From Diphasiastrum complanatum (lineage: Eukaryota > Streptophyta > Lycopodiopsida > Lycopodiales > Lycopodiaceae), in the NCBI GenBank assembly GCA_029204225.1, contig CM055111.1, forward strand, positions 762,453 through 826,452: 64,000 nucleotides of DNA, in the 5' to 3' direction. The notes below the pieces were generated by a model. The model had not been told where the DNA came from and searched no databases. It saw only the letters and a list, made by a program, of their open reading frames with translations. Shown piece by piece: positions 23,808 through 34,560 of the stretch (its first letter is position 1; the number at the start of each line of letters is the position of its first letter). The translations under genes were made by a program, and so were the position numbers.

Positions 23808-24107
23808 CACAAGTGACCACCCTCTCACCACCTTACGATGACCCGCACCCACCTCAAAACAGACACATTACAACGCATTCATCCACAGTCACAACAGACC
23901 GCAATCATACGACCCTACGACTACCCTCGGCCACCTTCAACCGCCAACAGACCACCCTCTACCCACATCCACATAGCGTCATTATAACCGCTACCCAGCC
24001 GTTGAAACCGCCACAAGCCGTTGAAACCGCAATCGAAACAACTGCTCCCCATATATCGTAATCACCACATCCACCATAACCCACCGAACATAACTCACCT
24101 CATTACC
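23808..24107. repeat. C/A-skewed low-complexity arm, left of LTR element
   Basis: The plus strand is strongly C/A-rich with recurring ACCGCAATCG, CCACC and CCGTTGAAACCG phrases. It continues at 28941 beyond the inserted LTR element, since TTACC is duplicated at both junctions. Confidence 0.6.
24103..24107. repeat. Target-site duplication TTACC (left)
   Basis: TTACC directly precedes the left LTR (24108) and is repeated at 28936-28940 directly after the right LTR. Confidence 0.9.
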
Positions 24108-25288
24108 TGTAGCGCAGGCATCCCAAAGGGAGCCGGGAACCACGACTTAGCTTCCCAGCCTTCAACTCTTGCCATCCAAACCCACTTGACATATAAGCAG
24201 CCAACTCGCCAACAACGATCAGACTTAACCAACTTGAAGTTCCGAAAACTAACATTGAGATCCAACCTGGCGCCATACCAGATCGGGGGTCCCGATGTGG
24301 GTGACTTCCCTCCAAGCAAGCCGCCCGACAAACATCAAACTTAACCAACTCGAAGCTTCGTTACAAACGAGTAACATCCATTCCAAGCAAGCGGTCTGAC
24401 TTACATCAGAATTAACCAACTGAAAGCTTCGTCACGAGCGTTGGAAGCCAACCTGGCGCCATGCCAAATTGGACAGCCATAAACAGGTAACATCCACCCA
24501 AGCAAGCCATCCAACTCAGCCGACAGGTTAGAGCCCGTTCCCCAAGAGCTTAACCCATTCACGTTCATGCAAGGAACACTCAGAACCACAAGCCGCGATA
24601 GATATGGAAACAACCAGTTCCTGGACCAAATGGTTCCGACGGCATACCGCTGGCGTCCCGGGATACGACCCTCAGCTATGTGCCAAGTTAAAAATTTTGA
24701 AAGCGGCCTTACAACTGGCGCTTTTACCGAACATTGAAACCTAGAAGGTAATCAGAGTCAGTTTGAGGAAAATCCCACTTTATTGATAAATCTGAGAAGG
24801 TTACATTTCAAGTGTGTGACCGACCTTAGTCTCTGGGGCGCTAGCATGCCAAGGCGAGAGCCAGGACAACATTCCAGCAAGGGAGGCTGAGACTTGGTTG
24901 GAGCTCGCCCTGAGTCGCAACCCGCACTCCCCTGTAGTATTGGTGTGATTCGGCACCCCCCCTCATACCAAGCACTCTACCCAAGCTGGTAAAGCACATT
25001 TTTCTCTCTCTAGATTTTTCTCTTTCTAGAAAGTCATTTTCTCTCTCTAGATTTTATTGATCCCCAAGCTTCCTTTAATCATGCCTAGATCGTGTGAGGT
25101 GATTGCACATCGATCTGAGCTCTCTGGACTCCGCTAGAACCGATCAAAGATTTTCAGCCATAGGAATTTGGCGCCGGCTGGATTCTGGTCACAGTGGCGC
25201 CGGGAGCAGCGGGGGCGCTGCTAGCGCCGGGGACATAGCTGGCGCCGATGGCACCGGAAGTAAAGCTTGTAAAGGTAGCTCTACAACA
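24108..25288 (-). repeat. 3' LTR of the non-autonomous element
   Basis: Plus-strand borders TGTAGCGCAGG ... CTACAACA. Near 25009-25055 are three TTTTCTCTCTCTAGA-type boxes, and near 25165-25250 a cluster of GGCGCC-containing phrases. It aligns along its length with 27701-28935; it lacks a roughly 37-bp insertion (near 28237-28275) and part of the GGCGCC cluster present in the other copy. Confidence 0.92.
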
Positions 25289-25302
25289 TCCACCCCACCT
25301 TT
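25289..25302 (-). promoter_or_regulatory. Polypurine tract of the non-autonomous element
   Basis: AAAGGTGGGGTGGA on the minus strand, abutting the 3' LTR start TGTTGTAGAG. Confidence 0.75.
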
Positions 25303-26592
25303 ATAAAATCTGATGTCCTCATCAGATGTCAGATTAAAGTAAAGGTGTCTCCCAATTAAAATGACTATACATTTAAGCTACTTGGCACAGTACTCAATTT
25401 ACTGGCCACTTTTTATTAACATTGAAAAATTACATAACTTGAAAAAAAATATCTTTGTCTGGGAAAAGCGTAGATTTGATATCGCTTTCGTAAAACCCGA
25501 GAACCTTATTAACTGGTGACAGAGGCCTTTCTTTGAAATGTACGCCCCTGTCGCTTCTGACTTTCGACTTTGGAACTCCTTTGAGCTCCTGATTTGTCCT
25601 TGATGCACTTTGTGTTGAGCTCCCCGAGCTCCAGATTTGTTCAGTTCCGCACAGGTATCAAGGCTCCCTGAGCCGAAGGATTTATCATTTGATTGCCCAC
25701 TTTATGGTCCACTCTGTGCCTTGTTGCTTCTGCACCTTGATTTCTCTCCTTGTCCCAGCCTGATCGTGATACTTTTCCATCTTGGCTCTTTAAGGTAGGC
25801 AAAGATTGAGTACTCCGCAATGCACCTCTCACTTAGCTTGAAGTAGCTCTTTGAATCAGCCCAAATGTAACCATTGACCTCGTGGAAAGCCAAAGGGCCG
25901 CACCAGTTTGATCCGCATCTGAACTATCTCTTCGCGTTTGTTTGAAGCACCATGTCCGTCGCGCAAAACTTGACTTTCACAATTGACATTCTTATTCAGT
26001 TGCCTCACAATCAAAACAAGAAGTGTACATCGAGCTTGGCTTCAAGTAGCTCTCTTTGAATCAGACACATGCACCCAGAGTTTGCACTAGTCCGATCTCA
26101 ACGCGAACTGTCCCTTAGCGTCCATTCGAAATACCAAGTCTCTAATGCAAGACTCAACTTTCACAGTTCCTTCATTGATCAGCTGCCTTACACGTAACAC
26201 AAGCCAGCGTACTCATATGTTTCCTCATCATTGCTGGTCCAGAGAAAGCCTATAACAAACTTTCCTTTCCACAACAAAAACTTGTCAACTTATTAGGTCC
26301 AAAGTTTGCCAGTCTCCTCGTGTGGTATGGCTAGGTCACCTTGAATTTGCCCCCATTTTGATCAACTTTCATTCAAAATTTGCCCCAAGAGAGAGGTGTG
26401 TGTGATAGTTCCCCTCCACTCAATAAATCAGCTGATCGGACTTAGAGTAAGTTCTTCGGACAAAAAGCCTTTCCAACACTTTGCTTCCCATCTGCTAGGA
26501 TTATGGCTCGATCCAACTTGTTGCCAATCTCTGAAGAGGATCCTAGTCTTTTCCCCTTTGAGGAAAAATCCAACTGATACTGGATATCACCC

Positions 26593-26860
26593 ATGCTCAG
26601 TGAGTTTCAGTTCTGAAGGTGGCCGTCCCAAAAATGAAGACCATCTGCTGTAGAAGATCTCCCCTGAAATTGCCCTTTCCAACCTTTGACTTCCTGCTTG
26701 CGTCTGGTGGGCGTTGTCGCAAATACATGCTCAGTGAGTTTTAGTTCCGAAGGTGGCCGTCCCAAAATGAAGACCAACTGCTCCATAGAAGATCTCCCCT
26801 GAAATGGCCCTTTCCAACTTTTGACTTCCTGCTTGCGTCTGGTGGGCGTTGTCGCAAATG
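26593..26860. repeat. Tandem duplication, 134-bp unit, inside the element
   Basis: ATGCTCAGTGAGTTTCAGTT at 26593 recurs as ATGCTCAGTGAGTTTTAGTT at 26727, and both units end in GGCGTTGTCGCAAAT. A few substitutions and small indels separate them. No coding role is evident. Confidence 0.9.
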
Positions 26861-27686
26861 AAACTAACCCAAGAAACAGGCTAGCCATCCATCCTTTGCA
26901 AACATTGAGTCGTTTCGTTGTCGTTCACGTGTGAGTACTTGAACTGCAAATCCGCCCCACAGATTCTGTAGTCCTCTTTGTTTGATGGTATCAGCCTTCA
27001 AAAGAAAAGGTTCCTTCTCGAGCCATCAGCTCCTTGTATCACAAGCAATCATGCAAACCAGGCAAAGCACGAGTACTAAGACTCACCACGAATACGTTTT
27101 ACTAACAAGTAACAAATACAAGGTCCCCCTTTGAGATGGTCCTGCCAACGGACCTTTGCCTGGCCGCGCCCATACAAATCGATCACGGAATCAGCCCACA
27201 TAGGACACCCCTCCAACTATCCGTGCTTTCACCATTAAGCAGCACATTGCCTCAGTCACGTCCCACCACTTTTTGGTCGATAGCCCTTATAGCTAAACGA
27301 TTGGTAGCTATCCTGCACCGGCAGCTAACCACCCGTGCTTTACACCCGAATTCGAGCAACATCTCTGTATCAATGGTTAACCCGTACAGTTCGAATATGT
27401 CGCCCCGCACCCCACAAGGCACAGACCGTGCTTACACCAACCTAATGGCAGCACACTGCCTCATCTGTCCTACGTGCAGACAACGCCAGGCCCGAACCGC
27501 GAGAATTGACCGTGCTTACACCTCAAGGGCAGCACTTTGACTCATCAAGTCCCCCGTTCTGCCGACCACCCCGACCGTGGACGCACCTGTGCTTACACTG
27601 TGGGCAGCACCTTGCACAACAGTTGTCTTGATGAACCCCAAACCGTGGCCATTTCCGTGAGATCCGCATAGCTGACCGGCCAGTCG

Positions 27687-27698
27687 GCTCTGATACCA
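27687..27698 (-). promoter_or_regulatory. Primer-binding site (initiator Met tRNA)
   Basis: On the minus strand this reads TGGTATCAGAGC, the standard plant primer site complementary to the 3' end of initiator methionine tRNA. It is two bases inside the 5' LTR and sets the element's orientation. Confidence 0.9.
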
Positions 27699-27700
27699 CA

Positions 27701-28935
27701 TGTAGCGCAGGCATCCCAAAGGGAGCCGGGAACCACGACTTAGCTTCCCAGCCTTCAACTCTTGCCATCCAAACCCACTTGACATACAAGCAGCCAACTC
27801 GCCAACAACGATCAGACTTAACCAACTTGAAGTTCCGAAAACCAACATTGAGATCCAACCTGGCGCCATACCAGATCGGGGGTCCCGATGTGGGTGACTT
27901 CCCTCCAAGTAAGCCGCCTGACAAACATCAAACTTAACCAACTCGAAGCTTCGTTACAAACGAGTAACATCCATTCCAAGCAAGCGGTCTGACTTACATC
28001 AGACTTAACCAACTGAAAGCTTCGTCACGAGCGCTGGAAGCCAACCTGGCGCCACGCCAGACTGGACAGCCATAAACAAGTAACATCCACCCAAGCAAGC
28101 CATCCAACTCAGCCGACAGGTTAGAGCCCGTTCCCCAAGAGCTTAACCCATTCACGTTCATGCAAGGAACACTCAGAACCACAAGCCGTGACAGATATGG
28201 AAACAACCAGTTCCTGGACCAAATGGTCCCGACACCATACCGCTGGCGCCACGGACTGAATGGTCCTGACGGCATACCACTGGCGTCCCGGGATACGACC
28301 CTCAGCTATGTGCCAAGTTAAAAATTTTGAAAGCGGCCTTACAACTGGCGCTTTTACCGAACACTGAAACCCAGAAGGTAATCAGAGTCAGTTTGAGAAA
28401 AATCCCACTTTATTGATAAATCTGAGAAGGTTACATTTCAAGTGTGTGACCGACCCTAGTCTCCGGGGCGCTAGCATGCCAAGGCGAGCGCCAGGACAAC
28501 ATTCCAGCAAGGGAGGCTGAGACTTGGTTGGAGCTCGCCCTGAGTCGCAACCCGCACTCCCCTATAGTATTGGTGTGATTCGGCACCCCCTCTCATACCA
28601 AGCACTCTACCCAAGCTGGTAAAGCACGTTTTTCTCTCTCTAGGATTTTCTCTTTCTAGAAAGTCATTTTCTCTCTCTAGATTTTATTGATCCCCAGGCT
28701 TCCTTTAATCATGCCTAGATCGTGTGAGGTGATTGCACATCGATCTGAGCTCTCTGGACTCCGCTAGAACCGATCAAAGATTTTCAGCCATAGGAACTTG
28801 GCGCCGGCTGGATTCTGGTCACAGTGGCGCCGGGAGCGGCGCCGGCGCCATTGGCGCGGGAGCAGCAGGGGCGCTGCTGGCGCCGGGGACATAGCTGGCT
28901 CCGGAAATAAAGCTTGTAAAGGTAGCTTTACAACA
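27701..28935 (-). repeat. 5' LTR of the non-autonomous element
   Basis: Same borders as the left copy. It differs by scattered substitutions plus extra GC-rich sequence near 28837-28870 (GGCGCCGGCGCCATTGGCGC) and the 37-bp insertion. The identical-looking ORFs read from both LTRs on the minus strand merely reflect this repeat. Confidence 0.92.
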
Positions 28936-29275
28936 TTACCTCCGCATGGAACCGCAACCAAACCCATTCGTCCACAAACGTAACTAGACGCATTCACCCG
29001 CACTGACCCGCACTATACTACGACTACCATCAGCCACCCTCACCACAACAGATGGACACCGCATTCAAACGTATCCACCCAAGAACGATCACTTTGCCCT
29101 ACCACCACATTACTTTGCACCCATCGCATTCCCTTCATCCATCGTAGCAACCGCCATCGACCGCTGACGTCGCCATTGATCGCTGACATCGCAATCGACC
29201 GCCGCAACCACAATCGCAATCGCTTGCCGCAATCGCAACCACTGTTGCAACCGCATTGGGTACTGGTGTTTTTGA
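28936..29275. repeat. C/A-skewed low-complexity arm, right of LTR element
   Basis: Begins with the second TTACC target duplication, then continues the C/A-rich sequence of 23808-24107, with dense CCGCAATCGCAACC-type phrases between about 29150 and 29260. Confidence 0.6.
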
Positions 29276-29289
29276 ATTTTTTTTTTTTT

Positions 29290-29559
29290 GGCAGTGCTAC
29301 GGTTTACGGTCTACGGTCTGGTGTGGTTTACGGTTACATTGGGATGCGGGTGCTACGGATCACTGCGGGTGATTGCGATCTGATTCGGTTGACGGATGGT
29401 TGCGGTTAGTTGCATTCGGTTACGTTCAGCTGCGGTTGATTGTGGTTGCGGTAGGTACAGTAGATTGTGGTCTAATGTGATTAAGGACGGAGGGATGCAG
29501 ACTGGTGCGGTCAGTGGCAGTGTCAGCGGTCGATTACGGTTGTAGCGGCATATGAAAGT
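29290..29559. repeat. G/T-skewed low-complexity arm
   Basis: After a poly-T run near 29278-29290 the skew flips: the plus strand is now G/T-rich with TACGGTTTACGG, GATTGCGATC and GCGGTTGATTGTGGTTGCGG phrases, the complements of those in the left arm. The two arms could pair imperfectly as a large hairpin. Confidence 0.6.
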
Positions 29560-29568
29560 AAAATCATT

Positions 29569-29872
29569 TCATCTAGTAACTTCTATTCCAAGTATGACCT
29601 TTAGAAGTCCTAGATCTATGATTTTAAACTCACTAGACAAGGAAATTTTTACATCTTTAATGCCATCATGATCATTTGCTGTGAGAATTATATCATCAAC
29701 ATATAAAACCAAAATGATGATCTTTCCATCATTACATTTGTAGTACAATGATGGTTCATAAGAACTTACAACAAATCCAATGGAAATAAGATAGGAATGC
29801 AACCTAGAGTACCATGCTCTTGGTGCTTGCTTGAGTCCATAAAGACTCTTCTTCAAGACCACACACCTTACA
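29569..29872 (-). pseudogene. Copia RT core fragment
   Basis: An isolated piece of [22 protein letters not shown], then the catalytic YVDD box in ILVLYVDDIILTAN, then SSEFKIIDLGLL. It ends at a junction with an LTR at about 29872. It is not in frame with the copia element at 30560-34532, which has its own complete RT, so it is a separate insertion remnant. Confidence 0.9.
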
Positions 29873-30555
29873 GGTCCTTACTGAGTTGTTGCGATTGCAA
29901 AGATTGATCAAAGAACATATTACTTGAAAAATCTAAGGCAAGAGCACAATGACATACATCAGACTGAAAAAACTAACTTCTCACTATGAGGAGTGAATGT
30001 CAGTAATAATTCTAAGTGTTCAGTATGGGAAAAACAGCCTCCTCTCAGGTAGAGAGAGAAAATCTACTCATAAAACTTGGGTAGAGAGAGAATGAGCCCA
30101 AAACACCAAAATCTCAATATTCACAATGTGGCAAAACATGCCAAAGTTTCCCTACATCAAAGAGGCTCGAATTCCTACAGTGGAGTTGCATGAAAAGTCC
30201 ACTTAACTTAGTTAACTCAACTAACAGGGATCCACATGTATAACTGCATGCATGGATATTGCATGTACTACATGTCATCTCTCAAAATTGCCTAGACATG
30301 GGTAGATCATGAAAACTACTTTGCATGTTGCATGCACTGATTGCATGTTGCTTGCATGCATACTGAATGACATTGCATGTAATCTTAACATTTGCATGAC
30401 ATCAAATTTGAATCTACCTAATTCAAACTCGACCTATTCTAGTAGGTTGTGTGCTCAATTCACATACCTTTATGTACAATAAAGTTTACAATGAAAATAA
30501 CATAGGCATGGCCCCAAAACTCGAGATAGGAAGATATTATTTTACTAATATTCAC
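29873..30555 (-). repeat. Copia 3' LTR, truncated at its end
   Basis: On the minus strand it starts TGTGAATATTAG just after a purine run (TTTAAGGAGGA). It aligns over its whole length with the solo LTR at 55278-55993, sharing for example CACCAAAATCTCAATATTCA and many GCATGCAT runs. The far end seems cut near 29872, where an unrelated RT fragment begins. Confidence 0.8.
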
Positions 30556-30559
30556 AATC

Positions 30560-31093
30560 CTCCTTAAAATATATGTTCCTATCCAACATAGACTTTGAAA
30601 TTAGGCTAAGGTTAGACCTCATCTTGATAAAGACATTCTTGAGCAATGGCTTGGTGAGAAGATCTGCATAACAATTTGAAGATCCAACATGCTCCAATAA
30701 GATCTCTCTCCCAATAACTTTTTCTCTTACAAAATGATGAGCTACCTCGAGGTTTGCTCCTTGCATGGAACACATGATTATTTGCAAGAGCATGAGCTGA
30801 GATGTTATCATTCTTGATAATTGGAAGGTCTTCATCTCCATAACACTTTAGCTCCAAGAGTAGCCTTTTGATCTATAAAATCTCTTTTGTTGTGGTTGTA
30901 AGAGACTTGTATTCAGCTTCACAAGATGATAAGGATATAGTTGCTTGCTTCTTTGATAGCCAAGAAACTAGATTCCTCCAAGAAAAAATGTGTAAGCACT
31001 TGTGGATTTTCTATCCAACCTATCTCCTACAAAATCTGAATCTGAAAAAGCAACCAAAGTCAAATCTTCTCCTTTGTAGATTAATCCATAGTC
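30560..31093 (-). pseudogene. Copia RNase H region
   Basis: Across two frames on the minus strand: FSDSDFVGD, DRKSTSAYIFSW, then SSCEAEYKSL, NDNISAHALANNHVFHARSK, and the tail HFVREKVIGREILLEHV and ADLLTKPL. These are the hallmark copia RNase H blocks and C terminus. At least one frameshift breaks it. Confidence 0.88.
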
Positions 31094-32518
31094 TCAGGTA
31101 GAAGATATATACCTCAAGATTCTTTTAGCCAACTTCCAATGATATATCTTTGGATCCTGCATGTGTTGACTTAGCTTATGCACACTAAAGCTTAGATCAG
31201 GCCTTGTCACAGTTAACCATATAAGTGAGCCAATAAGACTCCTATAAAGAGTGATGTCCTCAAAGGATTTTTCATTATCTTTCATAGGAACTTTTACAAT
31301 GTGCTCCGTTGGTGTATCTATGCCTTTACAGTTTTCCATTTGGAATTTCTTGAGCATGGAAAGCGCATATCTGCTTTGACTTATGAAGGCATGACCTTTC
31401 CAAAAGTCAGTTTCAAGGCCTAAATTATAGTGAAGTATTCCTAAATCTTGCATCTTAAATTCACTACCAAGTGCATGTTTAGTTTCTTCAACTAGCTTCT
31501 CATTATTTTCACAAAGAATGATATCATCTACATAGATGAGAAGAATAACTACAAAGTTATTTACAAACTTAATATACAAAGAGGGATCATATTCACTAAG
31601 ACAAAATCCGAGTGATAAGAGAAAGGAGTTGAGCCTTGCATACCAAGACCTTGGTGTTTGTTTTAGTCCATAGAGACTTTTGAACAGAAGACAAACTTTT
31701 GATTCTTCATGTTCTTTCACAAATCCAAGTGGTTGCTCCATGTAAATCTTCTCCTCAAGGTAACCATTGAGAAAGTCATTAGAAACATCAAGCTGAAACA
31801 TTCTCCAATTGTGATAACATGCAAGAGATATGAGTATTCTAATTGTTACCATTTTTGCAACTACTGCTGGTGCAAAGGTGTCTTCATAGTCAAGACCTTT
31901 CATTTGATAGTAGCCTTTAGCACAAAGTCTTGTTTTATATTTGTTGATGGATCCATCATTATTATACTTGATCTTGAAAACCCACTTACATCCAATTACA
32001 TGCATGTTGTTTGGTGGCTCCACAAGCTCCCATGTGTTGTTTGATATCAAGGCTTCAAACTCTTGGATCATTGCTTCAACCCACATCTTGGATTGAAGTG
32101 TTTCTTGGACATCTTTGGTCTCTTCATCTGATATGAAGAGAGCATGATAGGAAGTTTCACCTTCCACTTGCCTTCCTTCCTCATCATATGTGAGCCTTCT
32201 TGGCTTAGATCTTTCTCTTGTAGATCTTCTTGGTGTAGGTGCTTGACGTTGCTCCTTTTCAAGCCTTGGCCTCACCACTTCTTGAGCAGCATCAAGATTG
32301 ATGATTGTAGATCTTGCATGAGACTCCTTGATCTGTGCTTCATTCAAGTTAAACTTCTGATCTTCATGAAAGATCACATCTCTACTTACAACAATCTTGT
32401 CAGTAGAGGGAAGATATACTATATATGCTTTTTTAGTAGACGCATATCCTACAAAAATTCCTTTAACAGCACTAGGATCATCCTTCTTCCTAGTCTCTAG
32501 GGTACAGGCACAAAGCAT
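31094..32518 (-). CDS. Copia reverse transcriptase, open over 474 codons
   Basis: The longest intact retroelement frame in the window. It starts with the integrase-to-RT linker (KGIFVGYASTKKAYIVYLPS, VSRDVIFHE), then RT: WVEAMIQEFEALISNNTWEL, GCKWVFKIKYN, GYYQMKGLDYEDTFAPAVVA, FQLDVSNDFLNGYLEEKIYM, SLYGLKQTPRSWYARL and the catalytic YVDD box in LIYVDDIILCEN, ending with LTVTRPDLSFSVHKLSQHM. It would be part of one polyprotein, so the apparent start is not a true start. Upstream and downstream frames are shifted, so the element as a whole is probably not functional. Confidence 0.93.
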   Translation of the reverse strand: MLCACTLETRKKDDPSAVKGIFVGYASTKKAYIVYLPSTDKIVVSRDVIFHEDQKFNLNEAQIKESHARSTIINLDAAQEVVRPRLEKEQRQAPTPRRSTRERSKPRRLTYDEEGRQVEGETSYHALFISDEETKDVQETLQSKMWVEAMIQEFEALISNNTWELVEPPNNMHVIGCKWVFKIKYNNDGSINKYKTRLCAKGYYQMKGLDYEDTFAPAVVAKMVTIRILISLACYHNWRMFQLDVSNDFLNGYLEEKIYMEQPLGFVKEHEESKVCLLFKSLYGLKQTPRSWYARLNSFLLSLGFCLSEYDPSLYIKFVNNFVVILLIYVDDIILCENNEKLVEETKHALGSEFKMQDLGILHYNLGLETDFWKGHAFISQSRYALSMLKKFQMENCKGIDTPTEHIVKVPMKDNEKSFEDITLYRSLIGSLIWLTVTRPDLSFSVHKLSQHMQDPKIYHWKLAKRILRYISST

Positions 32519-33439
32519 ACACAGCCAAAGATCCTAAGATGATCTACCTTAGGCTTTTTTTTATACAATATCTCAAATGGTGTTCTTCCTTCTATTGCAA
32601 GATTAGAAAGCCTATTACAAAGGTAATTTGCACATGCAACTGCTTCTCCCCAAAATTCTTTAGGCAGAGATGCTTCTAGCCTAATAGCTTTTGCACATTC
32701 ACACAAAGTTCTATTTTTTCTCTCCACAACTCCATTTTGTTGAGGAGTATAAGAACAAGAAAATTCTCTTTGTATTCCCTCTCTCTCACAAAAGTATTTA
32801 AACTTATTGGAGGTGTATTCACCTCCGCTATCACTTCTCAAAGCTTTCAACTTGAAAGTAAACTACTTTTCTACATAAGCTTTGAAAGTAAGGAAACATC
32901 ATATACCATGGCTTTAGAAGACAAATATAGTTCCAAGAATATCTTGTATAATCATCTACAAAGGAAACAAAGCAATTTGCTCCTCCTTTGCTTTTGGTTG
33001 AAGAGAAATGAACATCAGAGTGCAGAGTTCAAATGGACTCCTGTGTTTTGATGCTTGATCTTGGAAAAGGCCTTCTGTGTGATTTTGCCAAAACACAAGC
33101 TTCACAAGGTTGAAGCTGCTTTGACAGTGTCTTTGGTAGTCCAACAAATTTTTCTTCCTTGACCATAGATTGGACTTTGAAATTGGGATGTCCCAATCTC
33201 TTATGCCATAGATCCTGCTGAAGAACCTTGGTCTCATAAGCAATATCTGAAATGTTAGCACTCTCCCTAGAATCTAGTTTGTACAACTTACCAATTCTAG
33301 ATCCTCTAGCTATAACTTCATTTTCTCTTGAGATTATACACTTGTCAACATGAAACTTGACACCCAATCCACTATCAAACAATTGTCCTACACTAATGAG
33401 ATTTTTGGTTAGTCTAGGTACATAAAGTACATCATGCAA
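32497..33439 (-). pseudogene. Copia pre-integrase and integrase
   Basis: 33029-33439 contains DVLYVPRLTKNLISVGQLFD, the HHCC finger LWHKRLGHPNF...CEACVLAKSHRRPF and a proline-rich exit. The DDE core between about 32850 and 33030 is out of frame. 32497-32850 resumes with KALRSDSGGEYTSNKF, SYTPQQNGVVERKNRTLCEC, PKEFWGEAVACANYLCNR, RTPFEILYKKKPKVDHLRIF. A frameshift and short loss in the core make it inactive. Confidence 0.9.
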
Positions 33440-33538
33440 ACAAAAAGATTTTGATGAGGATGCATGCAGTGGAATACTAGGCTATTCCTTCAATTCTACA
33501 CTCTACATCATTAGCAGTATAGATTGATCTTTTTGCAC

Positions 33539-34532
33539 CTAGTATGGCATGAGACTTGTGAAAGAGTTTCTAGAAGTAGACATATGGGAACTAGCCCCAC
33601 TATCTATCCACCAGATTTTTTCATTCTTGAAAGGAAAAGATGAAAAACTAGACATCATTAAATAATCCTCTCTTTCACTCTCAACACCCTCACACTCATC
33701 CTCATTAGTAAGGTTAGCTTTCTTAGATTGGTTTTTCTTTTTGAAACAGTTTAATGCATAGTGGTCTTTCTTGCCACAGAAATAACATTTGATCTTTGAC
33801 AACTTCTTCTTGCCACTGGATGTTGCAACTTGTGAGGATTGATCCTCACCACCTTCTTTGGCTTTGTCCTTCTTGAAGTTTGGTTGTCCTTTGCCCTTGC
33901 CTCTTGACTTGTCCTTGGTGAAGAGTGCTTTGTCATCTCCACCATCTTTCAATGAAAGTCTATTGATCCTCAACATCTTGTTCTCTTGCCTGCTTTCTTC
34001 AGCAATGAGAACACCTTGTAGTGTCTCCAAGGATGGAAGTTCCTCCCTAACAGCATAAGTCTTGCACAATATTGTCATACTCATCTCTAAGTCCATTAAG
34101 GACTACTTGAACAAGTTCAGTATTCTTAAGAGCATCTCCAATACCAGCTAACTCTTGATGAAGATCCTTTACTCTCATTACATAAGATGAAACACTCTCA
34201 TCTACTCTTTGATAACTTAGAAAGATTTGGTTTCTAAGTGTAAGCAATCTAGAAGTATTCTTAATTTCATAGATTGTTTTTAGAGTGTCCCAAGCCTCCT
34301 TGACAGTGGTGCATGTACTGATCTCTCTTAACACTTCATTTGTGACATTCATTTTTATGAAATGAAGGGCAATTCTGGTTCTTTTATTGAATGTTGCAGC
34401 TTCATTAGGTGCTGCAGGTTCTTCTTCAGCGCCACTCACAATGTCCATTACATCCTGTAGAATCAATAATGATTCCATTCTAATCTTCCACATTGCATAA
34501 TTGAAAGATGTTAATCTCTCATTGTGCTCCAA
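33539..34532 (-). pseudogene. Copia gag and protease
   Basis: 34047-34532 is a 161-residue UBN2-like gag N-terminal domain (FNYAMWKIRMESLLILQDVM, IALHFIKMNVTNEVLREIST, VKEAWDTLKTIYE). The overlapping frame 33539-34096 has a lysine-rich linker, the knuckle CYFCGKKDHYALNC and the protease site IWWIDSGASSHMSTSRNSF with an intact D-S-G. The two frames overlap by 50 bp, indicating a frameshift. It closely resembles the gag at 41110-41430 (YSTWKVRMESLLEMNELMDI). Confidence 0.92.
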
Positions 34533-34560
34533 GAAATGTGAACTAGAGATGAAGACATTT

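Larger units (their letters stand above)
24108..28935 (-). mobile_element. Complete non-autonomous LTR retrotransposon without coding capacity
   Basis: Long terminal repeats of 1181 bp (24108-25288) and 1235 bp (27701-28935) in direct orientation are flanked by TTACC duplications. The orientation is minus: a primer-binding site identical to TGGTATCAGAGC lies at 27687-27698, two bases inside the right (5') LTR, and a purine tract AAAGGTGGGGTGGA lies next to the left (3') LTR. The 2.4-kb interior has no gag, protease, RT or integrase on either strand. This matches the large retrotransposon derivative (LARD) concept, though smaller than classic LARDs. Mobilisation would need proteins from another element. 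Confidence 0.9.
29873..34560 (-). mobile_element. Copia LTR retrotransposon (5' LTR missing)
   Basis: The minus-strand order is gag (34532-34047), knuckle and protease (34096-33539), pre-integrase and integrase (33439-32497), RT (32518-31094), RNase H (about 31090-30560) and 3' LTR (30555-29873). This is copia order, because integrase precedes RT. Coding is nearly complete but broken by frameshifts at several junctions. No 5' LTR or primer site was found to the right of gag. A solo LTR of the same family sits at 55278-55993. Confidence 0.9.

Noticed and set aside
25303-25335. CTGATGAGGACATCAG on the minus strand beside the 3' LTR looked like a hammerhead ribozyme core, which would make the element a retrozyme.
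   Set aside because: The conserved GAAA box and the third stem are missing; the match is explained by a short palindrome (CTGATG...CATCAG).
27136-27540. 134-codon plus-strand frame in the LARD-like interior.
   Set aside because: On the strand opposite to the element's transcription, no motif, and close to the primer site where leader sequence is expected.
27687-27698. Possible tRNA gene fragments at the TGGTATCAGAGC-like sites (27687, 49120, 62293).
   Set aside because: Only 12 bases matching a tRNA 3' end and each placed next to an LTR; these are primer sites, and no tRNA cloverleaf is found around them.
24095-27941. Nearly identical ORFs on the minus strand at 24095-24348 and 27516-27941 looked like a conserved gene pair.
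   Set aside because: They lie at the same place in the two LTRs of one element, so similarity comes from the LTR repeat, and there is no coding evidence.
29845-29872. CTTCAAGACCACACACCTTACAGG near the truncated copia LTR resembles the true LTR end of the solo copy (CTTCACTACACACTCTACAGG), which would place the border further left.
   Set aside because: The same bases are explained by the copia RT frame (VVLKKSLYGLKQ) on the minus strand, so the similarity is probably chance; the border remains uncertain.
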